Notes: generated from the letters alone by a model not told the origin. Positions 16,575-25,942 are shown, numbered from the stretch's first letter. The stretch: 64,000 nt of DNA from DAHUXN01 sp963729815 (GCA_963729815.1 CAVSPU010000002.1:186001-250000); one strand, 5' to 3'. Numbers and translations: made by a program.

Positions 16575-17780
16575 ATGCGCATCGCGCTGGGAATCTCGGG
16601 AGGAGTGGCTGCCTATAAGGCGGCGGAGCTCGTCCGCCGGCTGCAGCAGGAAAAGATCGACGTGCAAGTGGTGATGACGCGCGGAGCGCAGGAATTCATC
16701 ACGCCGCTCACATTCGCGGCATTGACCGGGCAAAGGGTAATCACGGGGCTTTTCGGAGAGAAGGATGAGCCCGCGAACGTCGAAAGCGCGATCGAGCATA
16801 TCGCGGTTGCCCAGCGAATCGATCTCTTGCTCGTCGCGCCGGCAACGGCGGACATTCTGGCAAGACTCGCAAATGGCATCGCGGATGATTTTCTGACGAC
16901 GCTTTACCTTGCGACGAAAGCGCCGGTGATTGTCGCACCGGCCATGAATGTGAACATGTGGGAGCATCCGGCGACACAGAAAAACCTGGAGACGCTGCGC
17001 GCGAGAGGCGTGCGAGTCGTTCAGCCGGACGAGGGCTATCTTGCGTGCGGAATGACCGGGCCCGGCCGCCTGGCCGGAACGGAAGCGATCGCCAGCGCCG
17101 TGTGCGAAGCGCTCGGGCTGAAGCATGACCTGGAAGGAATGACGATTGTTGTCACCGCCGGACCTACGGTGGAAGACATCGATCCGGTGAGGATGCTGAC
17201 GAACCGCTCGTCGGGGAAAATGGGCTATGCGCTGGCGGATGCTGCGGCGCGGCGCGGCGCGCGCGTTGTGCTGGTGAGCGGGCCGACGGAATTGAAAGCG
17301 CCCGGGGAAGTGGATTGGGTGCCGGTGCGTTCGACCGAAGAGATGCATCGCGCGGTGCGCGAGAATGCGCAAACGACGGACGCGGTGATCATGGCGGCGG
17401 CCGTGGCGGATTACAGGCCAGTCTTTCCCGCGACGCAGAAGATGAAGCGCGGCACGGGGCACGTGATGCTCGAACTCGAGCCCACGCTGGATATCCTGGG
17501 GGCGCTCGCGCGGGAGAAAGGCGAGAGGATTTTGGTGGGCTTTGCCGCGGAGACGGAGCGCGTGGCGGAGAACGCGCGCCACAAACTCGAAGCGAAGGGC
17601 GCCGACATGATCGTGGCGAACGACGTGACGAAGGAAGGCGCGGGATTCGACACGGACACCAACATCGTGACGCTGTATTTGCGCGGCGGGCAGGAGATTT
17701 CGCTGCCGAAGATGTCGAAGTTCGACGTTGCGAACAGCATCCTCGATCGCGTGGCTGAACTCCGAAAGGGCGTGAAGTGA
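16575..17780 (+). CDS. coaBC: Phosphopantothenoylcysteine decarboxylase / phosphopantothenate-cysteine ligase
   Basis: 401 aa from ATG 16575, the normal length; the open frame extends upstream within rpoZ but that part is not CoaBC. N-terminal flavoprotein decarboxylase (CoaC, 1-185): GISGGVAAYKAAELVR, active-site His in IEHIAVA, PAMNVNMW and the ACGMTGPGRLA loop with reactive Cys. C-terminal CTP-dependent ligase (CoaB, 190-400): VTAGPTVEDIDPVRMLTNRSSGKMG, AAAVADYRP, GFAAETE and VANDV. Two consecutive steps of coenzyme A synthesis. GTG of the next gene overlaps its stop by four bases. Confidence 0.96.
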   Translation: MRIALGISGGVAAYKAAELVRRLQQEKIDVQVVMTRGAQEFITPLTFAALTGQRVITGLFGEKDEPANVESAIEHIAVAQRIDLLLVAPATADILARLANGIADDFLTTLYLATKAPVIVAPAMNVNMWEHPATQKNLETLRARGVRVVQPDEGYLACGMTGPGRLAGTEAIASAVCEALGLKHDLEGMTIVVTAGPTVEDIDPVRMLTNRSSGKMGYALADAAARRGARVVLVSGPTELKAPGEVDWVPVRSTEEMHRAVRENAQTTDAVIMAAAVADYRPVFPATQKMKRGTGHVMLELEPTLDILGALAREKGERILVGFAAETERVAENARHKLEAKGADMIVANDVTKEGAGFDTDTNIVTLYLRGGQEISLPKMSKFDVANSILDRVAELRKGVK

Positions 17781-18619
17781 AGCCCGAGAGCCGCGCGCAG
17801 ATCGAGGCCTGGCTTCGGTATTTCGGCGACTTGAACATTTCCTCGTTTTATCTCGACCGCGTTACCGGGACGGTTTTGAGCGGCGAGATCTCGGCATTAA
17901 CTCCAATCATGAGCCAAAGCAAGCTTTCCGCGGCCAGCAGGCCGGCGCCGGCTCTGGCTTCACCGGCCAGCACACCGCCAAAAGCGCCGCTGGCTGCCGC
18001 GCTGCCCGTGGTCAAGAGCGCCTCGCTATTTGAAGCCAACGAGCGGATCGAAGACGATTCGCTGCCGCGCATTCGCGAGGATATTGGCGACTGCAAACGC
18101 TGCAAACTCTGCGAGCAGCGAACGAACATTGTTTTCGGCGCGGGGAATGCAAACGCCGAGCTTGTTTTCGTCGGCGAAGGGCCCGGGCATGACGAAGATA
18201 TCCAGGGGCTGCCGTTTGTCGGCCGCGCGGGGAAATTGCTGACTCAAATGATCGACGCCATGGGCCTGCGGCGCGATGACGTGTATATCTGCAACGTGGT
18301 GAAGTGCCGCCCGCCGCAAAACCGCGCTCCGGAACCGGATGAAGTGGAGACGTGCTCGCCGTTCCTTTTCCGGCAGCTTGCGGTGATCCGGCCGAAAGCG
18401 GTTGTTTGCCTCGGCGCCACCGCATTTCAATCGCTCATGGGTTCGAAGCAATCGATTTCGCGTCTCCGCGGGCAATGGCTGGAATTTCGCGGCGTGCCGA
18501 TGATGGCCACTTACCACCCTGCTTATCTGCTCCGCAATCCGAATGCGAAGGGTGAAGTCTGGGAAGATTTGAAGAAAGTGATGGCCCATCTCGGGCTGAA
18601 GCCTCCCGCACGGCGATAA
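17777..18619 (+). CDS. Uracil-DNA glycosylase, family 4 (Fe-S)
   Basis: 280 aa. Catalytic core starts near residue 95. The [4Fe-4S] ligands are Cys106, Cys109, Cys177 and Cys193. Motif A is GEGPGHDEDIQGLPFVG and motif B is TYHPAYLLRN. Removes uracil from DNA at the start of base excision repair. The 90-residue N-terminal extension begins with a helix (SRAQIEAWLRYFGDLNISSF) and then an Ala/Pro linker; it is not part of the UDG fold and its role is unknown. GTG start overlaps the coaBC stop (GTGA), the last gene of the tight operon. Confidence 0.92.
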   Translation: MKPESRAQIEAWLRYFGDLNISSFYLDRVTGTVLSGEISALTPIMSQSKLSAASRPAPALASPASTPPKAPLAAALPVVKSASLFEANERIEDDSLPRIREDIGDCKRCKLCEQRTNIVFGAGNANAELVFVGEGPGHDEDIQGLPFVGRAGKLLTQMIDAMGLRRDDVYICNVVKCRPPQNRAPEPDEVETCSPFLFRQLAVIRPKAVVCLGATAFQSLMGSKQSISRLRGQWLEFRGVPMMATYHPAYLLRNPNAKGEVWEDLKKVMAHLGLKPPARR

Positions 18620-18755
18620 GTTTCTCTCGTTTGTTCCTTCGCGATTCCGCTTTCGGCTGAATCCAAACCTCCTGATACACTGTTGCGCTGCAATCGCAGA
18701 GTGGTTGCAGCTTTTAGCCTGATAAAAATAGAGCTTTGTTGCATGGAGAAGTATT

Positions 18756-19646
18756 TTGGGAATTTTGCTCGGACTTTCGGCGGCGCTCGGCTGGGGAGTG
18801 GCGGATTTCATGGCGCGGTTCGCGACGCGGCGGACGGGTGCGCTGCGAGCGCTGCTTTTTATGCAGGTGGCCGGATTCATTGCGCTGACGGTGTGCATGG
18901 TATTGATGGGCCATTGGACGAGATTTTTTCCGGCGTTCCGCTGGGGCATTTGGGCGTGGATTGTGCTGGCGGGAATCCTGAGTGCTCTGGCGTCTTTGGC
19001 GTTGTACCGTTCGTTTGAAATTGGTGTGCTTGCGCTCGTGTCGCCGATAGCGGCGAGTTATCCCGCGCTGACGGTTATGCTTTCGCTTCTGACCGGCGAG
19101 CGTTTGACGCGAACGCACGCGGCGGGAATCGCCGTGGCGATCGTTGGAGTGATTATGGCCGCGCTGGCGCAGCCGGCAAAGGTCGAGGCGGAAACGGAAC
19201 GCGAATCCACGGGGCATCATCGAAGGCACGTGCTCCGCGGAGTGCCGTGGGCGCTTGCGGCGGCGCTGGGATTCGGGGTGAATTACTGGATCCTGGGATT
19301 TCGCGTGATGCCCGTGTTCGGCGGATTTGCGTCCGTGTGGGTGATCCGGCTGACAACATTCGTCGTGCTGGCGCTGCTGCTGCGGCCGCTGGGAGCGTCG
19401 GCGGAAATTCCGAGGGGCTCCACGGCGTGGCTGATATTTTTCATTGGCTTGGCGGACACGGCTGGATTTGTGGCGAACAATCTGGCATTCAAGCGCGAGG
19501 AGATCGCCATTGCGACGGTGCTTTCTTCTCTTTACGGCGTGATCACGCTGTTGTTTGCAGCCGTGTTTCTCCGGGAAAAACTTGGGCGGAGGCAGTGGGC
19601 GGGAGTCGCGCTGATATTTGCAGGAGTGGCTCTCGTCAGCATGTAG
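18756..19646 (+). CDS. EamA/DMT-family transporter
   Basis: 296 aa with ten predicted membrane segments in two EamA repeats (1-140 and 155-296). The first helix is GILLGLSAALGWGVADFMARF; a conserved block is RSFEIGVLALVSPIAASYPALTV and its second-repeat echo KREEIAIATVLSSLYGVITLLFA. Drug/metabolite exporter superfamily; substrate unknown. The start is TTG at 18756, supported by GGAG 8 bases upstream; no ATG lies in a suitable place. It sits 136 bases after the UDG gene and could have its own promoter. Confidence 0.9.
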   Translation: MGILLGLSAALGWGVADFMARFATRRTGALRALLFMQVAGFIALTVCMVLMGHWTRFFPAFRWGIWAWIVLAGILSALASLALYRSFEIGVLALVSPIAASYPALTVMLSLLTGERLTRTHAAGIAVAIVGVIMAALAQPAKVEAETERESTGHHRRHVLRGVPWALAAALGFGVNYWILGFRVMPVFGGFASVWVIRLTTFVVLALLLRPLGASAEIPRGSTAWLIFFIGLADTAGFVANNLAFKREEIAIATVLSSLYGVITLLFAAVFLREKLGRRQWAGVALIFAGVALVSM

Positions 19647-19758
19647 CGAGCTGCGCGCCTCCGCGCATTTCTTGCGATTGCGCATGCTTGTGCAGCGCTG
19701 GCGCGGGTGGCGCGTGAGTTCTGCGAGTTGCGGCTTGCTGTTAGACTAAGAGCCGAAT

Positions 19759-22185
19759 ATGACCCCGCGGTATTGTGAAGTTGCGCTGCCTGTCCCGCTT
19801 CGCACGACGTTCACTTACGCGATCCCGGAGCACTTGGCGTCCGCTGAATTCGTCGGGAGCCGCGTGGTCGTGCCGTTCCGCAACCGCGCCATGGTGGGCG
19901 TGGGCGTAAGCACCGGCGCCAAACCCCCGGAAGGCAAGACCACAAAGGAAATTGTCGAACTGCTGGATGCAATTCCCGCGCTGCCCGCGAAACTCATCGA
20001 ATTGGGAATGTGGGTGAGCCGCTATTACGTCGCGCCGATCGGCGAGACCATGCGCGCGATGCTGCCGCCTTTGGCGGAGATGCGGCACGGCCGTGAATAC
20101 GAGATGACGGAGCACGGAAGGGCATTCCTTGAAGAAATGAGGGAGCGAGGGCCGTCCGATCCAGGAGAATCCATCGATCTTGCGCTGCTCGAAATCCTCG
20201 AGCGCACTGGCAAGCCTGTTACGCCATCGCGCCTGCAGCGAATCTCAGGAGGCGAAGCGGCGGCGGAGCGGCTCGTGCGGCGTGGATGTTTGCGCGCACG
20301 TGGCCGGCTGCGTCACAAGCGCGAGCGCATGCAGAAGGTTGTCGCGTGGAATTTATCCGCGAACGCCAGCGGAGCAACGGAGGAAAAAGCGCGCGAAGTT
20401 CTCTCGGCGGAGCGCGGCCCGCTGCCTTTACCGCTCCTGCTCAAAGAAGGCGTTTCGCGCGCGGTGATCGCGCGCCTGGAGAAGCAAGGCAAGGTTTGTA
20501 CATGGGAAGAACCGCTCACGGTCGAGGAAGACTCCTGGGAGGCGGATTTCGTGCCACCGGCGAATGTGTTGAATGCCGAGCAGGAGCGAGCCGTGAGCGC
20601 CGTGCGGGAATGGCTGGCGGCGCGAACGTTCACGGCGGGATTGCTGCATGGCGTTACGGGAAGCGGGAAGACAGAAGTTTATCTCGGCGCCATCCAGGCG
20701 GTCCTTGCGCGGCAGAAGACCGCCATCGTCCTCGTGCCGGAAATTGCGCTGACGCTGTGGCTGAGCCGGCAAGTGCGCGCGCGATTTGGCGACCTTGTGG
20801 CCGTGCTGCATAGCGGCCTCACGGAAAACGAACGCACGCGAGAATGGTGGCGCGTGCGGCGAGGGGAAGCGCAAATCGTCGTGGGCACACGGTCCGCGGT
20901 CTTTGCGCCGCTCGAAAACCTGGGCCTGATCATCGTCGACGAGGAGCAGGAGTCAAGCTACAAGCAGGAAGAAACGCCGCGCTATAACGGACGCGACGTG
21001 GCCATTGTCCGCGCGCGGCTGGAAGGCGCCGTGGCGCTGCTTGGATCGGCGACGCCTTCGCTGGAGAGCTTCCACAACGCGCAGACGGGAAAGTATCAGC
21101 TGCTGGAGCTGACGACGCGAGTGGAAAATCGTCCGCTGGCGGAAGTGAAGCTCGTCGACCTGCGCGAGGAATTCCGCCAGAGCCACCGGTCCGCGCCAGT
21201 TTCATTGTCACTGCTCGCGGCGATCGCGCGGCGATTCGAAGAACGCACGCAGGCGCTGATTCTGATCAACCGGCGCGGGTATTCGTGGTACGTGCTGTGC
21301 CGGAGCTGCGGAGCAGGGATCGAGTGCAGGAATTGCAGCATCGCGCTTTCGTACCACAAGCATCGCGCCCGGCTCGAATGCCACTACTGCGGATATTCGT
21401 CCGCGGTGCCTAAGATTTGCCCAAAGTGCAAATCGGAGCATTTGTATTTCGTCGGCGACGGCGCGGAACGCGTTGAGGAATTCTTGCGCGAGCAGTTTCC
21501 GGAGGCGCGAATCGGGCGGCTCGACCGCGATACCGTGCGGACGAAGCGCGAATATCAGAAAGTGCTCGGGGCATTTGCGCGCGGCGATCTGGATCTGCTC
21601 GTTGGCACGCAGATGGTCGCAAAGGGGCACGACTTCGAACGCGTGACGCTCGTTGGCGTCGTCTCGGCCGATTCGGCGCTGGGGCGTCCGGATTTCCGCG
21701 CTGCGGAGCGGACATTTCAATTGCTTACGCAGGTAGCCGGGCGGGCGGGGCGCGGGAAGCTGCCCGGCGAAGTGCTCATCGAGACGTATTATCCCGAGCA
21801 CTACGCGATTCAGCATGCCGTGGATCAGGATTATCGCGCATTCTTCGAGCGGGAAATTCATTTTCGCCGGATGATGCATTACCCGCCCTTCATCGCCCTG
21901 GCAAATGTGCTGGTGCGCGACCGGAAGATCGAGAATGCGATTCGATGGTGCCGCGCGATTGCGGGCTATCTCGATTCGAGGAAAATCAGCGAACTGAAAG
22001 TGCTCGGCCCGGCCGCCGCGGCCCTGTCGAAATTGCGGCGCGAGTATCGTTTCCAAATCCTGCTGAAGACACCAAATCGCGCCTTGCTGGCACAGGTGCT
22101 CGACGGATGCCTGAGCTTCTGCGCAGAAAAAGAAATCCCGGATGGCGCCGTGATCGTGGACGTCGATCCAACGAGCCTGCTCTAG
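19759..22185 (+). CDS. priA: Primosomal replication helicase PriA
   Basis: 808 aa. Restarts stalled replication forks. The 3'-OH-binding N-terminal domain begins CEVALPVPLRTTFTYAIP. The SF2 helicase core has Walker A GVTGSGKTEVY, DEAH-type motif IIVDEEQESSYKQEE, and motif LLGSATPSLES. A two-zinc domain carries eight Cys in CRSCGAGIECRNC and CHYCGYSSAVPKICPKC. The C-terminal helicase lobe has VGTQMVAKGHDFERVTLVGV and QVAGRAGRG. Full length and intact. Convergent with the M50 protease gene, 29 bases apart. Confidence 0.97.
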   Translation: MTPRYCEVALPVPLRTTFTYAIPEHLASAEFVGSRVVVPFRNRAMVGVGVSTGAKPPEGKTTKEIVELLDAIPALPAKLIELGMWVSRYYVAPIGETMRAMLPPLAEMRHGREYEMTEHGRAFLEEMRERGPSDPGESIDLALLEILERTGKPVTPSRLQRISGGEAAAERLVRRGCLRARGRLRHKRERMQKVVAWNLSANASGATEEKAREVLSAERGPLPLPLLLKEGVSRAVIARLEKQGKVCTWEEPLTVEEDSWEADFVPPANVLNAEQERAVSAVREWLAARTFTAGLLHGVTGSGKTEVYLGAIQAVLARQKTAIVLVPEIALTLWLSRQVRARFGDLVAVLHSGLTENERTREWWRVRRGEAQIVVGTRSAVFAPLENLGLIIVDEEQESSYKQEETPRYNGRDVAIVRARLEGAVALLGSATPSLESFHNAQTGKYQLLELTTRVENRPLAEVKLVDLREEFRQSHRSAPVSLSLLAAIARRFEERTQALILINRRGYSWYVLCRSCGAGIECRNCSIALSYHKHRARLECHYCGYSSAVPKICPKCKSEHLYFVGDGAERVEEFLREQFPEARIGRLDRDTVRTKREYQKVLGAFARGDLDLLVGTQMVAKGHDFERVTLVGVVSADSALGRPDFRAAERTFQLLTQVAGRAGRGKLPGEVLIETYYPEHYAIQHAVDQDYRAFFEREIHFRRMMHYPPFIALANVLVRDRKIENAIRWCRAIAGYLDSRKISELKVLGPAAAALSKLRREYRFQILLKTPNRALLAQVLDGCLSFCAEKEIPDGAVIVDVDPTSLL

Positions 22186-22213
22186 AGTTGGAATCCGCAG
22201 TTTTGGCCGCGCG

Positions 22214-23218
22214 TCAATGCGGAATGCTCAGTGGCATCGGCGTGAAGCACAGGACGAAAATCAGCAGCGCGACGACGGCCCACGCACGCCGCTTGCCGTC
22301 GAGCGGCGTCCAGGGATCAATCAACGGCGGATGCCGAAATCCGAGGAAAAGAAGAAGCACGGCAAAAACGACCCATTGGTGCCAGTAAGCGATTCCGACA
22401 ATCAGAAGACCGATCCCGAATAACGGCGAAATCAAGCGATGGTAGTGAGTGGCGACGCTATAGACAATGTGGCCGCCATCGAGCTGGCCGATGGGCAAGA
22501 GATTGATCGCCGTGACGAGCAAGCCGACCCAGGCGGCGACGGCAATCGGGCTGAGAAGTATGTTGCTTGGCCTCACGCCCGGATGAAATAACGCGAGAAA
22601 AAATTTCATGAGCGGCGGGCTGCCGAAAATCACGAACGCGCTGCTCTGCACTCCCGATACAATCTTTGAGGCATGCACGCCATAGGCCAGAACGGGCACA
22701 GCCAATACGAATCCGACAAGCGGGCCGGAGAATCCGACGTCAAATAGCGCCTTGCGATTGACGATCGGCGAGCGAATGCGAATGAACGCGCCGAATGTGC
22801 CGATGATCGTCGGCGCCGGAAGGAAGTAAGGATAGCTCGCGCTGATTCTGTAGTAGCGGCAGGTGAAATAATGGCCCAGCTCATGGGCCAGCAGGATTCC
22901 AATCAAAGTGAACGCAAAGGGAATGCCGCCGAGAAGCAAACGTGGGTGGATCAACGTCTGAAACGTGGGAATGAAAGGATTATCCACGCCAGAAAAAGGC
23001 GGACGATTCTGCGCATAGGATAAGGAAAACTCGCGGCCAACGGCGAGCGTTGAAATCAGCGTCAGAGAAAAAAGAAAGAGCGCGAGAACGAATGGACGCT
23101 CCTGCGGGGAGGGATTGATGGAGCGTGCGTCAAGGAACAGGGGATAGCCCCTCGAGTCAATGATTTCGATGGGTGCGCGGCCGTGCCCGTTCTCAGGTTC
23201 CACGGTAATAGAGTACAC
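22214..23218 (-). CDS. Site-2 protease family (M50) membrane metallopeptidase
   Basis: 334 aa with about seven membrane segments. Zinc motif HELGH at 112-116 and the third-ligand motif LDGGH at 246-250 both sit in membrane helices, defining an intramembrane zinc protease; FVGFSGPLVG-type wording between them resembles the plant EGY/archaeal branch. Likely cleaves membrane-bound substrates, which cannot be predicted. The GTG start at 23218 has no strong ribosome-binding site, and the frame remains open to about 23287, so a longer form is possible. Convergent with priA, downstream of and co-oriented with HU. Confidence 0.86.
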   Translation of the reverse strand: MYSITVEPENGHGRAPIEIIDSRGYPLFLDARSINPSPQERPFVLALFLFSLTLISTLAVGREFSLSYAQNRPPFSGVDNPFIPTFQTLIHPRLLLGGIPFAFTLIGILLAHELGHYFTCRYYRISASYPYFLPAPTIIGTFGAFIRIRSPIVNRKALFDVGFSGPLVGFVLAVPVLAYGVHASKIVSGVQSSAFVIFGSPPLMKFFLALFHPGVRPSNILLSPIAVAAWVGLLVTAINLLPIGQLDGGHIVYSVATHYHRLISPLFGIGLLIVGIAYWHQWVVFAVLLLFLGFRHPPLIDPWTPLDGKRRAWAVVALLIFVLCFTPMPLSIPH

Positions 23219-23287
23219 GCGGGCGGGAAGCTCGCCAACCGAAGAAGACGCGAATTCAATTCTGTGGAGCGAAGTTGAAAAACGGTG

Positions 23288-23554
23288 CTACAGAGCTTGC
23301 AGCTCTTTACCGGGTTTGAAGCGCACCGCTTTGCCGGGTTGAATATTCACTTGCTGGCCCGTGCGTGGATTGCGGCCGATTCCGGTTTTGCGCGGCTTGA
23401 CGTTGAAAACCCCAAAACGGCGAAGCTCAATTCGCTCGCCTCGCCCGAGGGCGTTCTTCAAGGCTTCGAAAACACTCTCGACAGCTTGTTCGGCCTTCGT
23501 GCGTGGAATACTGGTTCGCTGCACAACCGCATTGACGATGTCGAGTTTAATCAT
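23288..23554 (-). CDS. HU/IHF-family DNA-binding protein
   Basis: 88 aa from ATG 23554, preceded by AAAGGAG; a longer frame reaching 23722 is not supported. Starts IKLDIVNAVVQRTSIPRTKA, has GERIELRRFGVFNVKPRKTG and the DNA-binding arm motif GRNPRTGQ, and ends RFKPGKELQAL. Small histone-like dimer that bends DNA. The sequence is near the HU/IHF boundary; IHF-alpha-like wording (RTSIPR) is present but a specific subunit cannot be assigned. Divergent from dcd and driven by a visible promoter. Confidence 0.95.
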   Translation of the reverse strand: MIKLDIVNAVVQRTSIPRTKAEQAVESVFEALKNALGRGERIELRRFGVFNVKPRKTGIGRNPRTGQQVNIQPGKAVRFKPGKELQAL

Positions 23555-23583
23555 GGAGAAAGGCCGCTCCTTTGCGAAGCAGT

Positions 23584-23613
23584 ATGCTAGTTGGCGAGGT
23601 TGTGGGTTGTCAA
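23584..23613 (-). promoter_or_regulatory. Sigma70-type promoter for HU gene
   Basis: On the minus strand TTGACA (23613-23608), 18-base spacer, TAGCAT (23589-23584), about 30 bases before the start codon of the HU gene. Confidence 0.6.
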
Positions 23614-23674
23614 GCTGCGCGCGGTGTAATAACATGCCGCGCCTTTTCGAAATCGGGCGCGTGGGAGGAATGGA

Positions 23675-24229
23675 ATGAGCGTGAAGGCGGATCGTTGGAT
23701 TACAAAGATGGCGCGCGAGCATAAAATGATCGAGCCGTTTGCGGATCGCCAGGTGCGCGAAGGCGTCATCAGTTACGGCGTGTCGTCGTATGGCTATGAC
23801 ATGCGCGTGGCCGACGAGTTCTGCATTTTCACGAATGTGAATTCGACGATTGTCGATCCAAAGAACTTCGATGCGCGCTCGTTCGTGGAATTCAAAGGGC
23901 CGGTATGCATTGTTCCGCCGAATTCTTTCGCGCTGGCGCGGTCGGTGGAATATTTTCGGATTCCGCGAAGCGTGCTGACGATTTGCGTGGGGAAATCAAC
24001 GTACGCGCGGTGCGGGATCATCGTCAATGTGACACCGTTTGAGCCGGAGTGGGAAGGCTTCGTCACGCTGGAAATCAGCAACACGACGCCGCTTCCGGCG
24101 CGCATCTACGCCAACGAAGGACTCTGCCAGGTGATATTCTTCGAATCCGACGAAGTTTGCGAAATCTCCTACAAAGACAAGAAGGGCAAGTATCAGGCGC
24201 AGCAGGGAATCGTGCTGCCAAGACTGTGA
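23675..24229 (+). CDS. dcd: dCTP deaminase
   Basis: 184 aa. Deaminates dCTP to dUTP for dTMP synthesis; trimeric cytoplasmic enzyme. GVSSYGYDMRV, the GKSTYARCGIIVN segment and the catalytic Glu in PFEPEWEGFVTLEISN are present. The C-terminal lid YKDKKGKYQAQQG is intact. ATG preceded by GGGAGG. Together with the cytidine deaminase at the left it provides routes to deoxyuridine nucleotides. Convergent with the nitroreductase gene. Bifunctional dCTP deaminase-dUTPase activity cannot be judged by eye. Confidence 0.95.
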   Translation: MSVKADRWITKMAREHKMIEPFADRQVREGVISYGVSSYGYDMRVADEFCIFTNVNSTIVDPKNFDARSFVEFKGPVCIVPPNSFALARSVEYFRIPRSVLTICVGKSTYARCGIIVNVTPFEPEWEGFVTLEISNTTPLPARIYANEGLCQVIFFESDEVCEISYKDKKGKYQAQQGIVLPRL

Positions 24230-24262
24230 CAACGCCACGCTGCCGAACTCCACGGCGCGAAT

Positions 24263-24883
24263 TCAAGGCTTTACGATAGGCGCCGTTTCTCTCCAACGCC
24301 CGGAAAACACAAAAGACTCGATTGGCTTGCGCGTGCGCGGCGCAATTTCGCGAACGCGCAGTTTCTCCGGCAACCGATCGGGATCGCCGGGATAGCCGAC
24401 GGCGAATCCCGCGACCGCTTCGAAGCCATCCGGAAGTCCATAGGTCTCTCGGATCTTTTCGACAAGTATGCCGCCCATCTGGTGCACAAAGAGGCCGCGC
24501 GATACGGCTTCGACAGTAAGCTGCGCGGCAGCTTGGCCGACATCGTGAAACGCGTGGCGATTAGGCTCGCCGGTTTTTTCCCAGCGCAGATTCGCGACAG
24601 AAAACATCAGCAGGGGCACGTCTTTGCACCAGGCGATGTTGCCCTCTGCGAGGCAGTGCAGCATGAGATCGAATTCCGCCGTGTCTTCCTTGCGGGCGAT
24701 CAGGTAATGCCACGGCTGGGAATTCCCCGACGAAGGAGCCCAGCGCGCGGCTTCGAAAAGGCTGCGCAGCACTTCTGGTTCAACCGGGCGATCGGAAAAC
24801 GCGCGCGGGCTCCAGCGTCGCCGAAGGATGTCATGGATCGGGTACTGAATGTCAGCCGGCTTTTCCACGATGACTCCTCGCAT
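24263..24883 (-). CDS. Nitroreductase family protein
   Basis: 206 aa FMN-dependent oxidoreductase of the nitroreductase fold. Motifs: RRRWSPRAFSDRPV (FMN phosphate contacts), ARWAPSSGNSQPW, and DVGQAAAQLTVEA, then GLFVHQMGG. Reduces nitroaromatics or quinones, or has another flavin role; the physiological substrate is unknown. The ATG at 24883 lies two bases beyond the pirin stop; a GTG at 24868 preceded by GAGGAG is an equally good start and would remove five residues. Cotranscribed with the pirin gene. Confidence 0.86.
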   Translation of the reverse strand: MRGVIVEKPADIQYPIHDILRRRWSPRAFSDRPVEPEVLRSLFEAARWAPSSGNSQPWHYLIARKEDTAEFDLMLHCLAEGNIAWCKDVPLLMFSVANLRWEKTGEPNRHAFHDVGQAAAQLTVEAVSRGLFVHQMGGILVEKIRETYGLPDGFEAVAGFAVGYPGDPDRLPEKLRVREIAPRTRKPIESFVFSGRWRETAPIVKP

Positions 24884-24885
24884 TC

Positions 24886-25575
24886 TTACGCCAAATCGAA
24901 CAACAAAACCTCGGACGAATCCTTTGCTTCGAACGCGAGATTGGTCTCGTCGGTAATGGCTGCGCCATCTCCGGCCTTGAGATTTGTGCCGTTGAGTTTA
25001 ACGCTGCCGCGCGCGACCTGGACCCAGGCATGGCGGCCGGGAGCGATTGCGTGCGTGATTTTTTCGCCCGCCTTCATCCGAGCGGCGAAGAGCTTCGCAT
25101 CCTGATGAATCGCGATGGGTGCACCTTCACCGGCGAGGAGGCGAAATTCGCCGTTCCAGCCGTTTTCCGGGAACGCATGCTGCTCGTAAACGGGCTTGAG
25201 TCCGTTTTTCTCCGGGAAAATCCAGATTTGGAGCAGATGCACGGGCTCCGTCTCCGATGCGTTGAATTCGCTGTGCATCACGCCAGATCCCGCGGTCATG
25301 TGCTGCAGCTCGCCCGGATGAATCACGCCGCTCGAACCGGTGCTGTCGCGATGCTCAAGCGCACCTTCCAAAACCCAGGTCAAAATCTCCATGTCGCGGT
25401 GCGGATGCATGCCGAAGCCCTGGCCGGGCGCAATCACATCTTCGTTGATGACGCGAAGTTCGCGGAAACCCATGTGCTTTGGGTCATGATAGTCGGCGAA
25501 CGAAAAAGTAAAACGAGTGTTGAGCCAGCCGATGTTGTTGTGTCCACGTTCATCGCTGGGACGAATGGTGATCAT
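24886..25575 (-). CDS. Pirin family protein (quercetin dioxygenase-like bicupin)
   Basis: 229 aa from ATG 25575, with AGGAG upstream. N-terminal cupin metal motif GMHPHRDMEILTWVLEGALEHRDS and then PGELQHMTAGSGVMHSE supply the His/Glu iron ligands typical of pirins of the YhhW type, some of which open quercetin. The C-terminal half lacks metal ligands, as usual. The frame is open a further 77 codons upstream to ATG 25806, and the first 30 or so of those codons are related to a second locus at 29331; this upstream part is not pirin sequence. Likely operon with the nitroreductase. Confidence 0.9.
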   Translation of the reverse strand: MITIRPSDERGHNNIGWLNTRFTFSFADYHDPKHMGFRELRVINEDVIAPGQGFGMHPHRDMEILTWVLEGALEHRDSTGSSGVIHPGELQHMTAGSGVMHSEFNASETEPVHLLQIWIFPEKNGLKPVYEQHAFPENGWNGEFRLLAGEGAPIAIHQDAKLFAARMKAGEKITHAIAPGRHAWVQVARGSVKLNGTNLKAGDGAAITDETNLAFEAKDSSEVLLFDLA

Positions 25576-25861
25576 GTTTAGCTTCTCCTCTTCTGTCGAT
25601 GATTCCTGCGCCTGTCCGCCCTTGCCGGGATTTCGGCACATTGGATGCGTCAGGCGGCCCTCCGGCGCCAGGGCCAACGAACGGCCCGCCCCATTAGATG
25701 TTGGAGGGTTCTTTTGGCCACTGTCCGAAATCGCAAAGTTTTTCAAAAAATCGAAAGAATCAGCGATTAGAACGACCTCCCGTTGTTTGTTTTCTATCAG
25801 TTGCATCGAGTTCTAATTATTCATATCCTCAGCGATTAGAATCATAAAAAGCGCATAAAAA

Positions 25862-25885
25862 GCGAAAAGCCGCGTTTCCGCGGCT
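25862..25885 (-). terminator. Terminator-like hairpin in copy 1
   Basis: Minus strand AGCCGCG-GAAA-CGCGGCT (25885-25868) followed by TTTCGC. Intrinsic-terminator-like, about 50 bases after the predicted transcription start and upstream of the ORF start at 25806, hence possibly an attenuator. Confidence 0.6.
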
Positions 25886-25942
25886 CGCGTTTCTCCTGTT
25901 CAGTTTTGTTACTGCCCGGCTGGAATTACCAGCCGAAACTAC

